Shown in pieces: positions 34,370 through 45,031 of a stretch of 64,000 bases of DNA. Below the pieces are notes generated by a model. The model was not told the origin of the DNA. It made no database searches and was given only the letters and a program-made list of their open reading frames with translations. This DNA is from Gongronella butleri (Eukaryota > Mucoromycota > Mucoromycetes > Mucorales > Cunninghamellaceae). Every line of letters begins with the position of its first letter. Within the stretch, counting starts at the first letter, position 1. A program made the position numbers and the translations under genes. The stretch is from assembly GCA_025201375.1 (NCBI GenBank), contig JAIWZP010000052.1, positions 1 through 64,000 on the forward strand. The letters run 5' to 3'.

Positions 34370-35440
34370 GCACCGGCACGACTCTCTCAAAATATTTTGT
34401 GGATCGCGGTGAAATGGCACCGATCGAAAGAAACACACTCGGGTGTCATTTCCTGATTGTTTGCTTGCCCGATGGATGTGTCACGATCCAATTCGTGAGC
34501 ATTGTCCACAACTCTTTTTTTTTCTTGCTTGCTCCCTTTCGTTCCTTTTTGTTTCCAGTCCTTCTCTTTTCCTTTGGCCGCCGCCCAATTCCAACACCAT
34601 CATCTGCTGGCCATGGCTCGTGGCTTTCAAACGCACTCTCTCACAAGTCTTCTGTAGCTGCTCTCCCCATCGAGCAATGGCCGATCTTCTCCTTTGCCCC
34701 GCTTTTTCTCCTTTTGCTGCGCCGCCAGAATCCTGACCTGTCTGTGCGCCAAGGCTGCAGACCAATTGGCCTTGTCACACAAAAAAGACCCGCCACTTTC
34801 CTTTTCCCCTTTTTTTCTTTTCTTTTTTCTTTACCCTTTCAACACCGTTTCTCCTCCCCTGAACCCCCCTCTTGCTATTACAATAAAACTCCTTGTTTGT
34901 CACCAATATCAAGATGCGTCCTACCAATAGAGTCCACGAGCGCCCCGCTCGCCATATCCGTGGCACTGCTTCACGCCACGCACAACAACAACCACGTCGC
35001 GAACGTTTCGTTGTTAAACGGGCCGTCGACGTGGCCCGTCGCCGCCCCACTTTGCGTTCCGTGCTTGCGCCCGAGACGCTGGCCCGTTGGGCCCCAACAC
35101 CACAGCAAGAGGACGGTCCAGCAGAGGATCGTCACAGGATGAACTTTGTCCGCTTGCAAAAGGCAATCAAACATTGGAACAATTTTCAAATACTTGCTTT
35201 TCTCGACAACTGGAAAATAATCAATGATGCTGTTACGTAACGTGTCAAATGCTGCTGCTGAATCTCCACCGAAGGAAACAAGTTTCACGGCGATCTGATC
35301 AAAAAACTGGCCGAGGAAATACACTTTTTCAACAAAAAGTTCAATGGTGATTTTTGTTCGACAACTGTCTAGTCAACCCCCGATTTTTATTTCAGATTTA
35401 ATAAAAAACATGGGGGCAAAGAATCTAATGGGATGACTTG
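34370..35440 (+). repeat. Dispersed repeat family A, copy 3, split by an LTR-like insertion
   Basis: 34370-34478 and 35142-35440 align with consecutive parts of 7360-7740. The break falls exactly at the ends of the inserted element 34479-35136. Landmarks gatcgaaagaaac, cgacaactgg, gtcaaatgctgct and acactttttcaacaaaa are in the same order as copy 1. Confidence 0.65.
34479..35136. mobile_element. Probable solo LTR
   Basis: A 658-base insert begins TGTCACGATCC and ends GGATCGTCACA, flanked by the 5-base duplication GGATG (34474-34478 and 35137-35141). TG...CA termini with short inverted ends and a 5-base target duplication are LTR-retrotransposon hallmarks. The related family A copy at about 7440 gives the empty site. 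An AATAAA at 34882-34887 downstream of a pyrimidine-rich promoter-like stretch fits a U3-R-U5 layout. No gag or pol sequence adjoins, so it is most simply a solo LTR. A short arginine-rich frame from 34914 is inside it and probably not a gene. Confidence 0.7.
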
Positions 35441-36193
35441 CAGGGGCGCGCTAGCTTGGGTTTTAACTTTTTGCATCGGTCATTCACCACATCACCAGCT
35501 TGCAGCAGCCCACTCTACTACAGTACAGCGCATAAAAACAACCTGCAAAAAAAATACAGTAAAAAAAAAATTCCATGCAATTTATGCACCTAAATTTGGA
35601 AGTGTCAAACCTTAACTTTTTGCAAAAAATCTTGCCCGAAGTAGGCACTTTTTCTCAGTCGATCGCCGTTCATGCGTCACTCTTTGGACATTTTTCTTAC
35701 GTTGGTGCAACATGGCATTTTGTCTGCCAGTAGCAAATGGTCAGAGTTACCTACTTGGGATGCATTGATCAATCGGAGTTCGAAATTTCCCAAATTAGGC
35801 ATTTTCTGAGATTGAAAAGTGTGACCCCTGAGTGACCCCCTGAGTGACCCCTGAATTTCTCAAAAGTGGTCGTAGCGCTTTGGGGGTTTAAGCTTTTTTG
35901 TTGCAATTTTTGTGCTGAACACGATGCATCTGGTTTTGAGCGAGGTCTGCCAAGCAGATAATGAGATGAATGCAAATAGGGCAAATTGAAGGTTTTTGGA
36001 ATTTGCAGGCTCAAAAAAAAATCGGGCGCAGCCGTCGCGAGCAGTGAGCCGTAGTTCGTGCCATGGCAATTTTCATTGGCATGCAAGTGGCTGTGCCTGT
36101 GCCCTTGCTTTTTTGGTTTTTATTGGCAAACGGGGGAGCGAGCGGGAAGAATCAGGCACGAGGACTCACCCTCTCTTCCTTGATTTTCCGTAG

Positions 36194-36286
36194 ACATTGT
36201 CGGATCAAGAGCAGATTGAATTGGCAACGCTGATGTCCTTGGAGCAGCACCACAAAGAGAAGAACAAGCATTGCATGATCTCATAG
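36194..36286 (+). pseudogene. Isolated terminal exon-like frame with UIM-like and CaaX-like motifs
   Basis: After a plausible acceptor (ttttccgtag, ending 36193), 30 codons run to TAG. They encode a helix matching the ubiquitin-interacting motif pattern (acidic/hydrophobic then L-A-x-x-M-S-L) and end in CMIS, a CaaX-type prenylation box. I could not find an upstream exon that joins to it; the preceding kilobases are repeats. It may be the surviving 3' end of a gene disrupted by insertions, or a chance frame. Confidence 0.3.
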
Positions 36287-36771
36287 AAAATCCTTGACAT
36301 GGCGCAATAGAGTACAATAGCGTCTTGATTCCCCCCTACCCCTACACAATTAAACAAGCGCCTGAGGGCAATGACCCGGCGTGGATGACCTAGACACGAT
36401 GGAAAAAAAAAGAGCGAGAAACAGCCAGAAAATGACATGTTTATTCAGGTTCTTGTCTGCACAAGGCGCAGTCGCGCAGAGTGTGCTCAATTGGCAAAAT
36501 CATGCATCGAAAATTGTTACACAAAGCGCTTGAACATATAAAAGTAGGGGTGCGAGCTTTAGGGCCGCCATTGACAACAACACAGAAGCTATAGGCGAGA
36601 TAAAAATAGAAAAAGAAGCGAGTTTAGCTGAAAGAAACATCCCAAGACTCGCATCCGTCTTGATTAAAAAAAAAAAAGCCAAACAATTGCTGAAAGAATG
36701 CCACGACCATATAGGATGTGGCGTATTCTTGCTTTTTCATTTCTTCTTTCTTTCTGGAAGACCCGCACAGC

Positions 36772-37311
36772 ATGGTATTGTCTCATTGCTTATTCTCGGC
36801 TTTGATGGCGCTTGCCATCCTCTGGGTGATCGCGTTCATTGTGCATGAGCTTGATCCCACATTTTTTGGCAGCCTGGCCACGCTCCCCATCGCACTGACT
36901 GCACACAAATCGGTCAATGCCGTTGCCAATGTGACCACAACGCTCAAAAACGGTCTGGCGATCAGCAACAGCAACCCAGCAGCATATCTTGACATAACCA
37001 TGAATAATACGACTTTTATGCTGAAAGCAGCCGACACGAGAGGCGCCAAGGGCAATACAATGGCAACCGATTTCAATGGCCTGTGGCGTCAATTCGCCTG
37101 GTACGCATTGTGGCCCTTGCTGAATAGCCACACCATTATCATTTACACCGCCGCCTTATTCCACACGACCATTGTGGCATGCATCGTTTGGTTCTTCCTC
37201 TGGCTCTTCCTGCTCATGGTGTCCGTCTTGACCGCAGTTGCCCTCATCGCCTACATTCGTCATAGCCGGCTTAAGAATCATCAAGAAATCAGACTGGTAT
37301 GCGCCCAGTGA

Positions 37312-37362
<51 letters not shown>

Positions 37363-38480
37363 TCGAGTGACAATGGCCAAGATGTAAATGATTTTTTTTT
37401 TAGATTGACAATACCAGTGACACGCCCCGCGCCGCCATTGCAACATCTGAAATCGCAAAAGACGCTCAGGTCATGCTCCCACCGGCTAGCAATCTTGGAA
37501 GAACGGCAAGCCACGTTGGACCATCACCCATTGTGACACATGCCAATGCCAATATTGACGCGCGCGCAGATACGCTTGCGCGGCAACGAGCCAATTTGCA
37601 TAATTTGAAGCTGTTGCGTACGAAATTAGCTGCGGACCTGGAACGGCTACAACAAGAGGCCATGGTAATTGAAGCGGAGGCGATACAATTGCGGCGGAAT
37701 GAGACGATATTGGATGAACAGCAGCGGGCATTGGACGTGCTGGAGGCACGTATTGACGCGCAATTGAAACAGCAAGAGCAGCAACAAGCACCCTTTCTCG
37801 CTCTGATCGCGGAATTGGTGCACCGGCGCGCCAGGCTTGTGGCACAGATGCGCGAGCAAGAAGTCAAGCAGATTGCGATGTACCATGAGGCTGCCGACCT
37901 GGAACACAGCATTGCTGAATATAAAAACAAGGAGCCGCAGCGCGTCGCGATGATCCAGAGCCAAAAGCGCGCATTGGACCAGGTGGTCTATGAAAGCACT
38001 GTCAAGCGTGCGGCGTACGACCTGAGCATGCAGTGGTTGCGCGTCGCCGCCAATGAGCAGCGCATTGTCCAAAAATCGTCTTTGGCCCCAAAACCTCTTC
38101 AGTATGGTCTTCTCAATGCCTCGACAAGCCAGATACCCCCTCACTTCACGGCACCGACTTTGCACCAACAACATCCACCTCCGCTTGCCATCACCAGCGC
38201 ACCCTTGCACCCGTCAGTCACCGCGCCAATACAACAAAATTCCTCTTTTGCTTTTGCCGCTCCTCAGCAAAAGCGATTCATCGTGCCACTGCAGTCCCAC
38301 CACCATTTTTTCAGCTCAGAGATGCCGCCGTGGCAAAAGATTTACTTGATGAACAATCCAGGCATCTCGTCCTCGTCGAAAAGCAGCACCCCAGCCCCAA
38401 TGGCTTCCCTCAATCTGCAAATGAGCTTGCCGGCACAAGCATTGCCGTCGCCGTCGCAGCCTCCCACATCGAATTCATAG
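36772..38480 (+). CDS. Uncharacterised membrane protein with cytosolic coiled coil
   Basis: Two exons (36772-37296, 37404-38480) give 533 residues. A hydrophobic segment lies at about 3-27. A loop with N-glycosylation sequons (NVT, NTT) runs to about 118. A long hydrophobic region at about 122-165 holds one or two more membrane passes, followed by a basic stop-transfer (RHSRLKNHQE). The second exon begins with a linker, then a Gln/Glu/Arg-rich coiled coil at about 215-345 and a Pro/Gln/Ser-rich disordered tail. I do not recognise the family. The layout suggests a membrane-anchored tether or scaffold (inference). An in-frame ATG at 36718 would add 18 residues. The intron contains a 48-base A homopolymer (37313-37360). 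Confidence 0.65.
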
Positions 38481-38934
38481 GAACGTCGCCAAAGAATCCC
38501 ACATGGCTCATGCATCCGAGCAAATTTAGGTACCAGGGCCGCAGGGCATCAACCAAGTTCAAAAATTGTATGAATAAATTGGTACCCATGACTTTTATCA
38601 TATGAGATGCTGCGCCTAAAATATTAAGAATCGGGCAAGAAACAGCTCGGCAGCATACTGTAAGAGCTACAGAAATGTACGTTAGCGTCGCCTGTATCAC
38701 TTGTGCCAAAATGGCGAGAATCATGCGTTTGTGGTGCATTTTCTCGGATCCTTCGCTCCAATTTTTTTTTTTTTTTTCAAAGACGCACCTCGTTGGACGC
38801 GGACAAACAAACAGCTATCAATACGTTTGATCAGATCATATCAGCTGCTTTTTTTTCGTTAAATCCATTCTACACTCGTTTTTTATTTTTGTAAAAGTAC
38901 AATTCTACATGACATTGGAGCTTAATGCAAGTCC
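38481..38934. other. Convergent 3' flanks
   Basis: AATAAA on the plus strand at about 38573-38578 fits the coiled-coil gene's 3' end. A ggtacc...ggtacc pair surrounds it. A TACTGTA heptamer sits at 38656-38662. No gene was seen. Confidence 0.5.
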
Positions 38935-40558
38935 TTATGCTTCCTTCACCTCCTCGATGGTCGTGCTCTTGCTGGCAGGGCCAGTGCTCGCCTCAGCTGC
39001 GGCAGCAGCCACAATAGAGGGCGATTCGGATGTGACAGGCAGGTTCTTGTCCGAGTTGTCAGCGATTGGAGCGGCAGATTGCTCCTCCTTCTTGCTCGCC
39101 TCGGCAGCTTCTTTGGTGGCCTTGAGTTCGTCGCGATACGAGGGCTGCTGCTGCCGAGGGTGGAACACGGACGGCTTGGTGGTGGTATCAGAGGCAGCCG
39201 CGGCCGTCGTAGGCGTCGCGGTGGCGGTCGTCGATAATGGTGCACTTGGATTAGAGCCCGCGAGCGCGCCTGGCGAGGACACGGAAGGCACGGGCGCGAC
39301 AGATTTAGCAGAGGGGAAGTTGCGGCGGCTGAGGAGCATGCCCTTGAACGAGCGGATCTCGCTCTTGAAGCTCTGGACGGCCGGATGGTCATTGCCGCCC
39401 ATGCCTGGGAGACCGCGGTTGACAAAAGTCGAGCCGTACATGGAGTAGGGCATGTTGAATGCAGACAAATCCGGGCGATTCATCACATCCTTGAAATCGA
39501 GCACCGCGTTCTTCAATTGGCCAAGAGTCGCATCGTCGCGTCTGTCCGCCTCCTTTTGCACTCGTGCCCGCAGCTCGTCAATGCGCGCCACCAGCGCGTC
39601 CTGCTCGTCCGTCACGCGGCTCCATGGCTTGGTCCCGTCCACCGTCTGTGCCTCCAATTGCTTGTAATGGTCGTGGTGCTCCTCGTACCGTCCACGCTGG
39701 TACCCCGCAATCCGTTTAAACACTGGTATCATATAGCACTGCAAATTAAAATATTATAGAGTGAGCTGGCGATTCTAGATTTTCTTTTTTTTCTTTTTTT
39801 TCTTTTTGCTTTTTTTTTTGTATACCTTGACAAGGCTCACGAGTCCGGCTGTGAGCCCGACGGCGCTGGTACCCACAAGCAAGGCAATTGCTACTATGCG
39901 CTTGATGGTGAGTCGCTCGGGGTCTGCATACGAGTAATACATGATCTTGGTGGGCGTCGTCACGGGTGGCCGCGGCGGGATCAAGGGTGGCACATTGGAC
40001 GCAGGTTGCGCCTAATGACAAAAATGAAAGATTTCAGATTTCATTTTTTATTTTTTATTTTTTTGAAATCGCCGTATTTTCCGCTCTTTTCTTTCTTACC
40101 TGGGACGTGGTCGGTGCCGATGCAGCAGGTGCAGTCGATGTGGCGGCAGGCGGAGCAGATGTTGGGGCAGAAGCGGCAGTGCCTGAGGTGCGCTTGAATG
40201 CCTCATCAATCTCAGCCTGGGTCAGGCCCTTTTGCTTGAGAAAAGCGAGCTTTTTGCTATGGTCGGCAGACTGCACCTTGGGCGACGAAAGGAATTTGAC
40301 AGCTAATTTGACTTGGTCCTCGCGCAAGGGCTCACTGGTGGCTACAGGCGTGGTGGGCGCAGCCGCCGCAGTGGGTGCGGGTGTGCTGCTCGTCGCAGCC
40401 GGCGTGGCAGGAGCTGGCGACGGAGCAGACGCCGGCGCTGGCGTGTTTGGCTGCTGTGGCTGCTTTTGTGAGGAAACAGGAGGCATTGGCTTGCCTAGAA
40501 GAGCGGCAATATCCCTCCTTTGTCGGTCCTCGTTGGATAAATTATCGTCTTGGGCCAT
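38935..40558 (-). CDS. PEX14: Peroxin 14, peroxisomal docking factor
   Basis: Three exons (40558-40100, 40011-39826, 39738-38935) give 482 residues. PEX14 with PEX13 forms the docking and translocation complex on the peroxisome membrane that receives cargo-loaded PEX5. The conserved N-terminal domain is at about 80-125 (LREDQVKLAVKFLSSPKV, then the AFLKQKGLTQAEIDEAF helix that binds PEX5 WxxxF motifs). Long Ala/Pro/Thr-rich linkers flank it. A membrane segment is at about 190-212 (IVAIALLVGTSAVGLTAGL), a coiled-coil stretch at about 235-275, and a disordered Ala/Glu/Ser-rich tail follows. It shares a 229-base divergent promoter with PPG1. Confidence 0.92.
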
Positions 40559-40787
40559 GAACGAGAAAAGAGGTGGAAATAAGGAAGAAAGAAAGGAGAA
40601 CGAATTCATTTCACATGACAAATTTATGGTGGGGTCAGCTATTTCATCAGAGATGGACCGGCGCTTGAACATCAAACCCCGCCCTGGCCAAAAAAAAAAA
40701 AAAAGGAGCCCATTCACCTCCCTTTTTTTTATTCTGTTTCTTTCTCTTCTTGCTCGTCGTGTCCCTTTCAATACCACTTTATACCAT
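40559..40787. promoter_or_regulatory. PEX14-PPG1 divergent promoter
   Basis: A 229-base interval separates the two start codons. It has purine-rich sequence beside PEX14 and pyrimidine-rich sequence beside PPG1, so both transcripts have CT-rich leaders. No specific factor site is claimed. Confidence 0.5.
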
Positions 40788-42214
40788 ATGACGCTCGATC
40801 TCGATGCTTGCCTGCAGCACTTGTACCAGAAAAAGCTGCTGGCCGAGTGCGTGCTCAAGGAGCTATGCGAAAAAGCAAAGGAGCTGCTCATCCGCGAGAG
40901 CAACGTTATGCATATCCAGGCTCCTGTTACTGTTGTGGGCGATATTCACGGGTAAAATCATTGGAAATGGGCCTCCGTCGTTTCCTGTGCGCGCGTGATG
41001 CTCACGGCGCGCTGTCTCTTCTTTGTTTCTACAGCCAGTATTATGATTTGATTGAGATTTTCCGCATTGGCGGCTATTGTCCAGATACAAATTACCTGTT
41101 TTTGGGCGATTATGTCGACCGTGGCCTGCTGAGCGTCGAGACCATCTCCCTGCTGACGTGCCTTAAGCTGCGCTACCCAGACCGCGTGCAGTTGATCCGA
41201 GGCAACCACGAATCTAGAGCAATCACACAGGTAAAATAGAAAACCACGAGTTTAAAGCACAATACGCGCTTTGAGACGCGCGTTGCATGAATTTTGACTC
41301 TTGTTTCTTATTGGGTTGCTTCAGACGTATGGCTTTTACACAGAATGCATGCGCAAATATGGCTCGGCCAACGTATGGCAATACTTTACCGACATGTTTG
41401 ACTTTTTGACGCTTTCGGTGGTGATCGACAATAGCATCTTTTGCGTGCACGGCGGCCTGTCACCCACCATCCACGTCTTGGACCAAATCAAGGTCATTGA
41501 TCGGTTTCGAGGCAAGTGGCAGCTCAGAGCGAGCAAAGCATCTAAAATTGGGGACACTTGACTCATATTTTTTTTTTTTTTTTTTGCTGCAGAAATTCCA
41601 CACGAAGGTGCCATGGCCGATCTAGTGTGGTCAGACCCAGACCCAGACAAGGACGAGTTCGCCATCTCGGCAAGGTAAAAGGGATTGAGCGCAATCGGAT
41701 GCAATGCGACGCGTCTTTTGAGGTGATTGGGCGCGTCTGACACGCGTTTCGCGTCTTTTAGAGGCGCTGGATACAACTTTGGCGGTCTCGTCGTGGACAA
41801 GTTTTTGCATGAGAATCAAATGTCGCATATTTTAAGAGCGCATCAGCTATGCAATGCTGGATACCAAGTAAGGACACCAAAAAAAAAAAGGACGCGTCGC
41901 ACTCATTTCTTTCTTTCTTTCTTTCTTTCTTTCTTTTTCTCTCGCTAGGTTCTCTTTGATGACAAGCTGTCGACGGTGTGGTCTGCACCGAATTATTGCA
42001 ACCGATGCGGAAACAAGGCGTCCATCTTGGAGGTGGGCGTGAATGGCGAGCGATTCTTCAATGTGTTTGATGCGGCGCCAGAAAATGACGAGATTTCATC
42101 ACAGCCTCATAGCGCATCTGTAAGTTTCTAGGCATGTCCTGTCATTGCGTGCCATGGCGACTTATCTTTTTTTTTTTTCCTCTATAGGACCCGAAAATTG
42201 AGTACTTTTTATAA
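40788..42214 (+). CDS. PPG1: PP2A-like serine/threonine phosphatase Ppg1
   Basis: Seven exons (40788-40951, 41035-41230, 41325-41511, 41593-41674, 41762-41867, 41949-42119, 42188-42214) give 310 residues. Metal-site motifs GDIHG, GDYVDRG and RGNHES are intact, as is WSAPNYC. The segments TPVTVVGD-like [43 protein letters not shown] and [11 protein letters not shown] fit yeast Ppg1 better than Sit4/PP6 or PP4. The C-terminus ends YFL, as in the PP2A group, a substrate for methyl-esterification. In yeast Ppg1 works with the Far complex and affects glycogen and mitophagy. Intron 3 has a GC donor (G|GCAAGT). It lacks the long C-terminal extension of yeast Ppg1. Confidence 0.92.
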
Positions 42215-42476
42215 AAAAGAACAACGGATTCCATTTGATTTGCATGAAATGTGTGTTTTTGCAAGTGGCGGGGCGCAGTTTTTAGTGCATAGGATGTGTG
42301 GCGGGGTTGCATTTCTGGCGGAGGCGGCGGAGCAACATGGAAGTGACTGCGGAATTTGGTGCTGCTACTTTTTTAAAAAGTCGCGGGAAATGCCTTGACG
42401 CCATTTTTTTCTTTTTCTTTTTCTCTCGCTCTCTTTTTTCTCTTTTTTCTTTCTCTCTCCCTTCTTTTCTATTTGC

Positions 42477-44891
42477 ATGGATCAGCCGTGGCGTGGAAGA
42501 GGCCGTGGCCGTGGCCGAGGTCGTGGTGGACGTGGTGGCCACCAGCAACAGCAACAACAGCAAGACTACGACGACAGCTACAGCGCCCCACAGAACAACA
42601 TGCCCATCAGCGCACGCCTTGGCCCCATACCCAACGCAGGGAACAGCGGCGGCGGCGGCGGCTTCAATAGCAACAGCGCGGGTGGCTACAACAACAACAA
42701 TTCGGGCGGCTTCAATAACAACAGCAACAATTCAGGCGGTTACAACACGCCTTTCCGCGGCGGCGGTGGTCGTGGTCGTGGCCGCGGTCAAGGCCGGCCA
42801 CCAAACAGAATGTTGCAGGACGAGGATATCGTCTTGCCCGACCAGTATGCGTTTTTTTTTTATTCAAAATGCCTGGGATCAATGGCTCACTCCTATCCTT
42901 TTTTCTCTTTTTCTCTTTTTCTCTTTCTCTCTTTCTCTCTTTCTCTCTTTCATCGACTGTAGATCTGCTTCCTTGGTTGTCATGGTAATACGAAAGAGAA
43001 TCAAGGCAATTAACCAAAAATTCACCTGTTTCTCGCTTTTTTTTTTGCAGGTCACCGGCTATCCAATTCAAAACGAAGGTGGATTGTTGTCCTTCCTCCA
43101 CCGCAAGATGCGAATTGACTGGACAGAGCGCAGCGTAAGGGCGCCAGCAGCGCAAACGCGCCTTTACAATGCCAATTTTTGACCTTTTCTTAATTTTTTT
43201 TTTCACTTTTTCAGGTGGTTTCGAACAACGGCACGACCTACATCACCGTGGACCACCAGGGGATTGCCGACGAGATGCTCAAAAAGAACGGCTTTACCTT
43301 TTTCGGCCAGGCGGTAAAGCAATGGCGACGCAAACACGACACATAAAATGACATTTTGCTGATTTTTTTTTTTTTTTAGCTCCAAATCTCGATGGCCGAT
43401 GGATCTGGCCCAATGCAGAGTGACAGCAATAGCAACAACCGGAACAGAGGACCCAGGGGTGGTGGCGCTGGCGGCGGCAGCAATGCGTTGGCTGCTTTTG
43501 TTGAGGAGCGCTACGATGCATCAAGTGGCTACCTCAACTTGGACGAGCTGCCAAGCACCACTCACTCTGTCATCACGGTCGTCGATCGATTACTCAACGA
43601 AGCACAGCGACTCTATGGCAATTCGGTAAAAAAAAAAAATGGAACACAATGAGAAAAGAAAACGTGAAGCGCGTGTACTGATGTATTTAAAACTAGGTGG
43701 TCACCCTCTCTGCGGCGCGCAACAATTGGTTCAGCACTGCCCCGCTCAAATCGTTGCCGACTTACTTCCCCAACGTTAGAAATCTGTCGCTCCAGGACAA
43801 CGACTTGAAGGATTACAAGAGCTTGGACGCCCTCGGCGGCAAACTCATGCAATTGAATGAACTGATCCTTATGGGCAACCCTCTCCAGGCCAGAACATCA
43901 CGCGACCCCGCCGGCTATGTCACGTAAGCAACGCGTCTACGCTTTGAAATGGCATTTTCTCAACCAATTCGCTGTTTGCCCTCTTTCCCCCCCTTTTTTT
44001 TGACGATAGCGAGGTTCAAAAACGCTTCCCCACCATCACGCAATTAGACTTTCAGCCGGTGACCGCTGCTGCGCCGCCGCAGCCCTTCCAGCAGCCCGCT
44101 TTTGGCTCCCCTGCTGCAACCTCGATACCACCCGTCAAGCCAAGCTTTTTTGATCAGCCAAGCTCGCAACAGGCTGCTCAAGACTTTTTGTCAAAGTAAG
44201 TCTGACGGGGCAACACCCAACGCGGAATGAATTGAATGGAATGACACGCTCACACATACATTTCTTTCTTTTTTGCCAGGTATTTTCCACTTTTTGATTC
44301 AAATCGATCGGCACTGGCACCTTTGTACGACAACCATGCGCATTTCTCCATCAAGGTCAGCCCACGCTGTCCTGCCAGGGACTCTTGGGGTCTGGGTAAG
44401 TTATATCGAGGGAAACGAGAAAAAAAAACTGGATTTTTTGCCACTTCACAAGCTGACGCGCCCTTTTTTATTTTTTTCCAACTTAGGTGAACACGTTGTC
44501 GCCGGCAGCACCAACATTGCCGCAAAACTTGCGTCGCTGCCACCCTCAATTCACGATTTAATGCGCGCAGACGCGTTTTCTATCGACGCCTGGCAAGTCG
44601 CGTCGCCCTCGCCCACGTATGCAGGTCTTTTGCACGTCAATATCCACGGCTCATTCCGAGAAGGTAAATTCCCAGTGCCTAAATTAGCCCATTGCGAGAC
44701 GCAAAGCACTTTTCTAACTCTTTTTTTTCTTTTCCTTTTTTTTTTTTTTTATAGCCCGAGGTGACGTCGGCTTTGATCGTTTCTTCACCCTCGCACCTGC
44801 TCCACCCGCGTCGGCTGCGCAGAGCGCCGGCTGGCAATATATTTTGCTGGCGGACGCATTGATCATTCGCAATCCGTCGACGCCTATGTAA
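42477..44891 (+). CDS. MEX67: MEX67/NXF1-type mRNA export receptor lacking a UBA domain
   Basis: Ten exons (42477-42844, 42963-42984, 43051-43134, 43215-43313, 43380-43625, 43697-43923, 44010-44195, 44280-44395, 44487-44663, 44755-44891) give 553 residues. Mex67 with Mtr2 carries mRNPs through nuclear pores. A low-complexity N-terminus has an RG repeat (about 6-20), a Gln run and Gly/Asn-rich segments. An RRM-like fold lies at about 130-200, leucine-rich repeats at about 250-345 (LPTYFPNVRNLSLQDNDLKD) and an NTF2-like domain from about 405 (QDFLSKYFPLFDSNRSALAPLYDNHAHFS) to the end. Translation stops at the last NTF2-like strand; the C-terminal TAP-C/UBA domain that binds FG nucleoporins is not found before the convergent gene 140 bases away. 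Confidence 0.85.
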
Positions 44892-45031
44892 ATTTGTTCT
44901 TTTTTAAGAAAAAGCTTGTAATAAAAACCTGGTTCATTTTTGTTATTCCTGAAAACAAAGAGAGGAAGTGTGCTATGTACAATCGAATGAGAGGAAGCGG
45001 GGGGGTACAATGAGAGGAAGTGGAAGGATTT

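Larger units (their letters stand above)
31292..36771. other. Transposon-rich, gene-poor interval
   Basis: This is the largest gap between intact genes. It contains AT-rich DNA (31640-32570), a foldback element, a nested small element, family A repeats split by a probable solo LTR, short tandem tgacccc(c)tgag units at about 35821-35856, and an isolated exon-like frame at 36194-36286. TACAGTA/TACTGTA heptamers are unusually dense between 31865 and 35561. No complete gene is supported. Confidence 0.65.

Noticed and set aside
33856..35142. Open frame of 428 codons on the plus strand
   Set aside because: It reads through the boundary of the LTR-like insert and poly-T tracts, has no recognisable domain, and would join unrelated repeat segments.
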